Source of the DNA: Candidatus Nanohalarchaeota archaeon
Lineage (GTDB): Archaea; EX4484-52; B79-G9
DNA length: 6,895 bases
Assembly: GCA_017610545.1 (NCBI GenBank)
Contig: JAFCBV010000033.1
Coordinates: forward strand, 1-6,895
Direction: 5' to 3'
The position numbers were made by a program, and so were the translations under genes. Under the pieces are notes generated by a model. The model had not been told where the DNA came from. It saw only the letters and a program-made list of their open reading frames with translations, and did not search any database. This document shows, one piece after another, positions 4,221 to 6,895 of this stretch (within the stretch, counting starts at the first letter, position 1; every line of letters begins with the position of its first letter).

Positions 4221-6803
4221 ATGCAAGAAACAATACGACGAGTAGCATCCGGAGCACTAGGTTTGTTAATGGGTGGAGCAACACTCATGGCACCAGGAAT
4301 TGCCACAGCAGATCTTGCTTCTTTTGCAGATATGAAACCGTCTGACACGTTAATCGTGGTAGGCGCGAACGCAATCACACAGGATGTGGTTGGAGCAATA
4401 AACATCGGCGGTGCACTTGCACAGCACGGTGCAACAACAACCGTGACAAGCTTGGTAGGAGCAACTGGTGCTGTAACAGGCGGAACAAGCCTTGCAACAT
4501 CAACAACCCCTCTATACATGTATGACCCAATAACAAGCGCAAGAACCACAATCGCAAAGGGAGACCTTTCAGTTCTTGATTCTGGTGTTGTTCAGGACGA
4601 CTCTGGTGTTGACTACAAGTATGATCAGTACATCACACTTGGTACCGGAACAGTCACATACAACAAAGAGGCTGACATGTCAGACCCGGTTCTTTCGGTC
4701 AACATGACATCACTTACAACAACTCCGCTTTATACATCAAAGGTTGTCTTCAACAACGCGATAAACATGTCTGACACCACAAAAGCATTCGGCGGAAACG
4801 CAATAACGCTCTTTGGAAAGGAATATACAATAGGAAGCACATCAACAAACACAAACCTCATCCTTTTCGGGTCAGGAGACGCAGCAACACTTGCTGACGG
4901 AGAAGAGACAACAGTTACAGTTGGCGGAACATCATATACTGTAAAAATGATCGGTGTTTCAAGCGCAACAGTGGCAGTTATATCTGTTGATGGCGATAGC
5001 AGATCTTTAACAAAAGGAAGCTCTTACAACATAAAGGGACTTGACATATATGTCAATGACCTGTATTTCTTCTCCAAGGAAGGGTCTGTCAGCAGTGCAA
5101 AACTCAGTTTTGGCTCAAGCAGAATAACTCTCACTAACGGAGAGGCTGTGAAGACCGGAACATCAGACACAACCGTTGAAGGAACTCTTGTGACAATCGG
5201 CGGAACCGCTGAAGTTGCAACAATTGAAGTTGCAGTATCTGCGGCAGACTCAAGCACAGCATTTCTTCAAGAGGGAACAGCATTTGTAGATCCCGTGTTT
5301 GGTAGCTTCAAGTTGGCTTTTTCAGGAATCAACCCCTCTTTGACCGATTCTGGCAGGGACACAGTAATAGTTGCAACATCCGGGAGTGATAGAGCAACAG
5401 TCACAGCAACAGACTACAACGGAAACACAAAGAGCCTGGATTTTGCACGCGACCCAACAACAACAGTAGACGACAACGTAATCAACTTTCAGGATGTAAA
5501 TCAATACAACTACAATGTTGTTGAAGGCGCAGCTGTTACAAAAAGCCACTATCTTGTTGCAGATGCAGGAGATTTCTCACACCTTTTCCAGGTGACCGGA
5601 CTCTCAAGCCTAGGTACAACAAGTGCAAAGGCAACCCTTAAAGACGTTTTCACTGGCACAAGCTATGAAATTACACTGAATGACGCAGGACAGGGAAGTA
5701 AAGTCATTGACGGGCAAGTGTACTATGCAAACGTGACTGCTACAGCAATTCCGACAATCAGGTTGACCTGGGGTGCTGGAAGCCCAACGTACGCAGATGT
5801 TGGTTCCAAAACAACAGTGTTCCCGGGCATCAAGCTCAAGAACGGAGAATATATGTATCTGACAGCTAAAGATCAGGAAGTGACCCTTGCAAACAACACA
5901 GCAGCTACAATCAAATTGCCTGCAGGAGCCGCACTCGGAACCGCTGGAGATATCAGCGTAGTCTATCTCGACTCTCCGGACCAATTCAACATAACTGTTG
6001 GCTCGACACTATATAGCGGAGAAACAACCTATGCCGTTCTCGTTGGTGCACAGTACTACAACATTTCCATGAAGGACGCAATTGACGCAGCAACAGAAAT
6101 TGTCCAGATTAGCCTTGCAACAGGAGCAACCGGCACAGAAATTGCAACACCTGCTGTGATGGTGATGGAAAAGAAGGACGACAACTCTGCATACAATACC
6201 GTCGTTGTCACGACAGGTGACGATGCAGATAGCATAACACTGGGCACCGTACCATATATCACGGGCGCAACCTCTGGCAGTCAATCAAGCACAAGTGACT
6301 CAAGTGTCACAAGATACGTGGACCTTTTCGGAACACTTATCACTGTAGACACGGACGCAAGCGGAACTGTCACAATGTCATACCCGAACAGTCAGGCAAT
6401 CGCAGGTGTGTATACACTTGAGACCGCAGCAGACGTACCCGCAGTTGGCGTTGCTTCAGCAACAGGAACCGGAACCGTGAACCAGCCATCCCTCAACGGA
6501 GGCCTATCCAAGGTTGACACAGAAGTCACAAGCGCAGACAAGACCGAGAAGAATCTCATCCTTGTCGGCGGACCAGCGGCTAACGCATTGGTTGCAGAAC
6601 TTGCAGCTGCAAACAAGACCCACAGCATGGACACATGGATGGCTGACCTTGTCGGCAAATATGTGATTCAGGCAGTTGAGGACGCGTTCGCAGAAGGCAA
6701 GACCGCAATCGTTGTTGCCGGATACGAATACGCACAGACACAAGCAGCTTCCCTCAAACTCGCAACAGAGGCATTGAGTGGTGAAGAAGTACAGAGCGCG
6801 TAG
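4221..6803 (+). CDS. S-layer surface protein (S_layer_N/S_layer_C type)
   Basis: This 860-residue exported protein probably builds the cell's paracrystalline surface coat. Residues 1-30 form a Sec signal peptide: charged start (RR at 6-7), hydrophobic stretch about 9-25, and a likely cut after ATA (28-30). The mature protein opens with SDTLIVVGANAITQDVVGAINIGGALA (41-67), and the end has NLILVGGPAANALVAELA (778-795) and GKTAIVVAGYEYAQTQAA (826-843). These are the paired alpha/beta halves known at the two ends of Methanococcus-type S-layer proteins, separated by a long insert of beta modules. Residues about 190-305 (ITLFGKEYTIG..., TVTVGGTSYTVKM...) match the beta module that follows the N-terminal half in that family. 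The protein has no cysteine, is rich in Thr, Ala, Val, Ser and Asp, and has sequons at N161, N182, N504, N558, N590, N614 and N798, so N-glycosylation is likely. There is no C-terminal membrane anchor; the protein ends in a hydrophilic tail (EEVQSA). It has its own promoter, leader and terminator. Confidence 0.9.
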   Translation: MQETIRRVASGALGLLMGGATLMAPGIATADLASFADMKPSDTLIVVGANAITQDVVGAINIGGALAQHGATTTVTSLVGATGAVTGGTSLATSTTPLYMYDPITSARTTIAKGDLSVLDSGVVQDDSGVDYKYDQYITLGTGTVTYNKEADMSDPVLSVNMTSLTTTPLYTSKVVFNNAINMSDTTKAFGGNAITLFGKEYTIGSTSTNTNLILFGSGDAATLADGEETTVTVGGTSYTVKMIGVSSATVAVISVDGDSRSLTKGSSYNIKGLDIYVNDLYFFSKEGSVSSAKLSFGSSRITLTNGEAVKTGTSDTTVEGTLVTIGGTAEVATIEVAVSAADSSTAFLQEGTAFVDPVFGSFKLAFSGINPSLTDSGRDTVIVATSGSDRATVTATDYNGNTKSLDFARDPTTTVDDNVINFQDVNQYNYNVVEGAAVTKSHYLVADAGDFSHLFQVTGLSSLGTTSAKATLKDVFTGTSYEITLNDAGQGSKVIDGQVYYANVTATAIPTIRLTWGAGSPTYADVGSKTTVFPGIKLKNGEYMYLTAKDQEVTLANNTAATIKLPAGAALGTAGDISVVYLDSPDQFNITVGSTLYSGETTYAVLVGAQYYNISMKDAIDAATEIVQISLATGATGTEIATPAVMVMEKKDDNSAYNTVVVTTGDDADSITLGTVPYITGATSGSQSSTSDSSVTRYVDLFGTLITVDTDASGTVTMSYPNSQAIAGVYTLETAADVPAVGVASATGTGTVNQPSLNGGLSKVDTEVTSADKTEKNLILVGGPAANALVAELAAANKTHSMDTWMADLVGKYVIQAVEDAFAEGKTAIVVAGYEYAQTQAASLKLATEALSGEEVQSA

Positions 6804-6826
6804 GCGTTAAGAAAAACTCTCTAACA

Positions 6827-6858
6827 GAAACGGGCGAGAAATCGCCCGTTTCTTTTTT
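6827..6858 (+). terminator. Hairpin plus T-run terminator after the S-layer gene
   Basis: GAAACGGGCGA (6827-6837) pairs perfectly with TCGCCCGTTTC (6842-6852) around a GAAA tetraloop, followed at once by six T (6853-6858) and further T-rich sequence. It begins 24 nt after the stop codon. The form is that of a bacterial intrinsic terminator. Archaeal termination mainly needs the T-run, so the hairpin may also protect the 3' end of the mRNA. Confidence 0.85.
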
Positions 6859-6895
6859 CTTATTTTATAGATATTCATTTTTCAGGCCAGCATTT

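Noticed and set aside
5610..5984. Long minus-strand open frames inside the S-layer gene, some Cys-rich (for example 5322-5549, 5610-5984, 6009-6284)
   Set aside because: They are antisense shadows of a gene full of ACA/GCA codons, which read as TGT/TGC (Cys) on the other strand; none has a domain or promoter.

Overview
The window is archaeal. It carries a nop5-flpA pair (the core of the box C/D sRNA 2'-O-methylation machine), a cysteine-free S-layer protein with S_layer_N/S_layer_C type ends, and promoters made of TATA boxes about 26-27 nt ahead of the start codons. S-layer proteins of this family occur in Methanococcus-type methanogens and widely in DPANN and related uncultured archaea. Together with the small, divergent neighbours this suggests a DPANN-like or similar uncultured euryarchaeal genome, but the sequence alone does not fix the lineage.

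Layout. Positions 3-860 (+) encode a Fic-domain AMP-transferase with its own N-terminal inhibitory motif. It converges, 10 bp apart, on a leftward block. From right to left that block is a divergent beta-carbonic-anhydrase-like protein (best start at 3654, end 2884), a 52-bp gap holding a TATA promoter, nop5 (2831-1518) and flpA (1518-871). The last two overlap by one base (TAATG). Nop5 and FlpA form a complex with L7Ae and box C/D guide sRNAs to methylate rRNA and tRNA. This Nop5 ends in an unusually long, basic, Ser/His/Arg/Asn-rich tail.

From 3655 to 4220 there is no confident gene. This divergent control region holds the leftward promoter, a 15-bp inverted repeat, a pair of 24-nt direct repeats spaced 61 bp apart (one containing a perfect 20-bp palindrome), two candidate rightward TATA boxes, and a leader of about 180 nt with four predicted stem-loops. 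The leader ends in a Shine-Dalgarno site for the 860-residue S-layer protein at 4221-6803 (+). A perfect 11-bp hairpin with a GAAA loop followed by six T closes the S-layer transcript at 6827-6858.

The most notable contrast is between the two leftward units, whose TATA positions predict leaderless mRNAs, and the S-layer gene, which has a long structured leader, a Shine-Dalgarno site and a hairpin terminator. This fits a very abundant, stabilised or regulated mRNA. No CRISPR array, tRNA, rRNA or insertion sequence was found.
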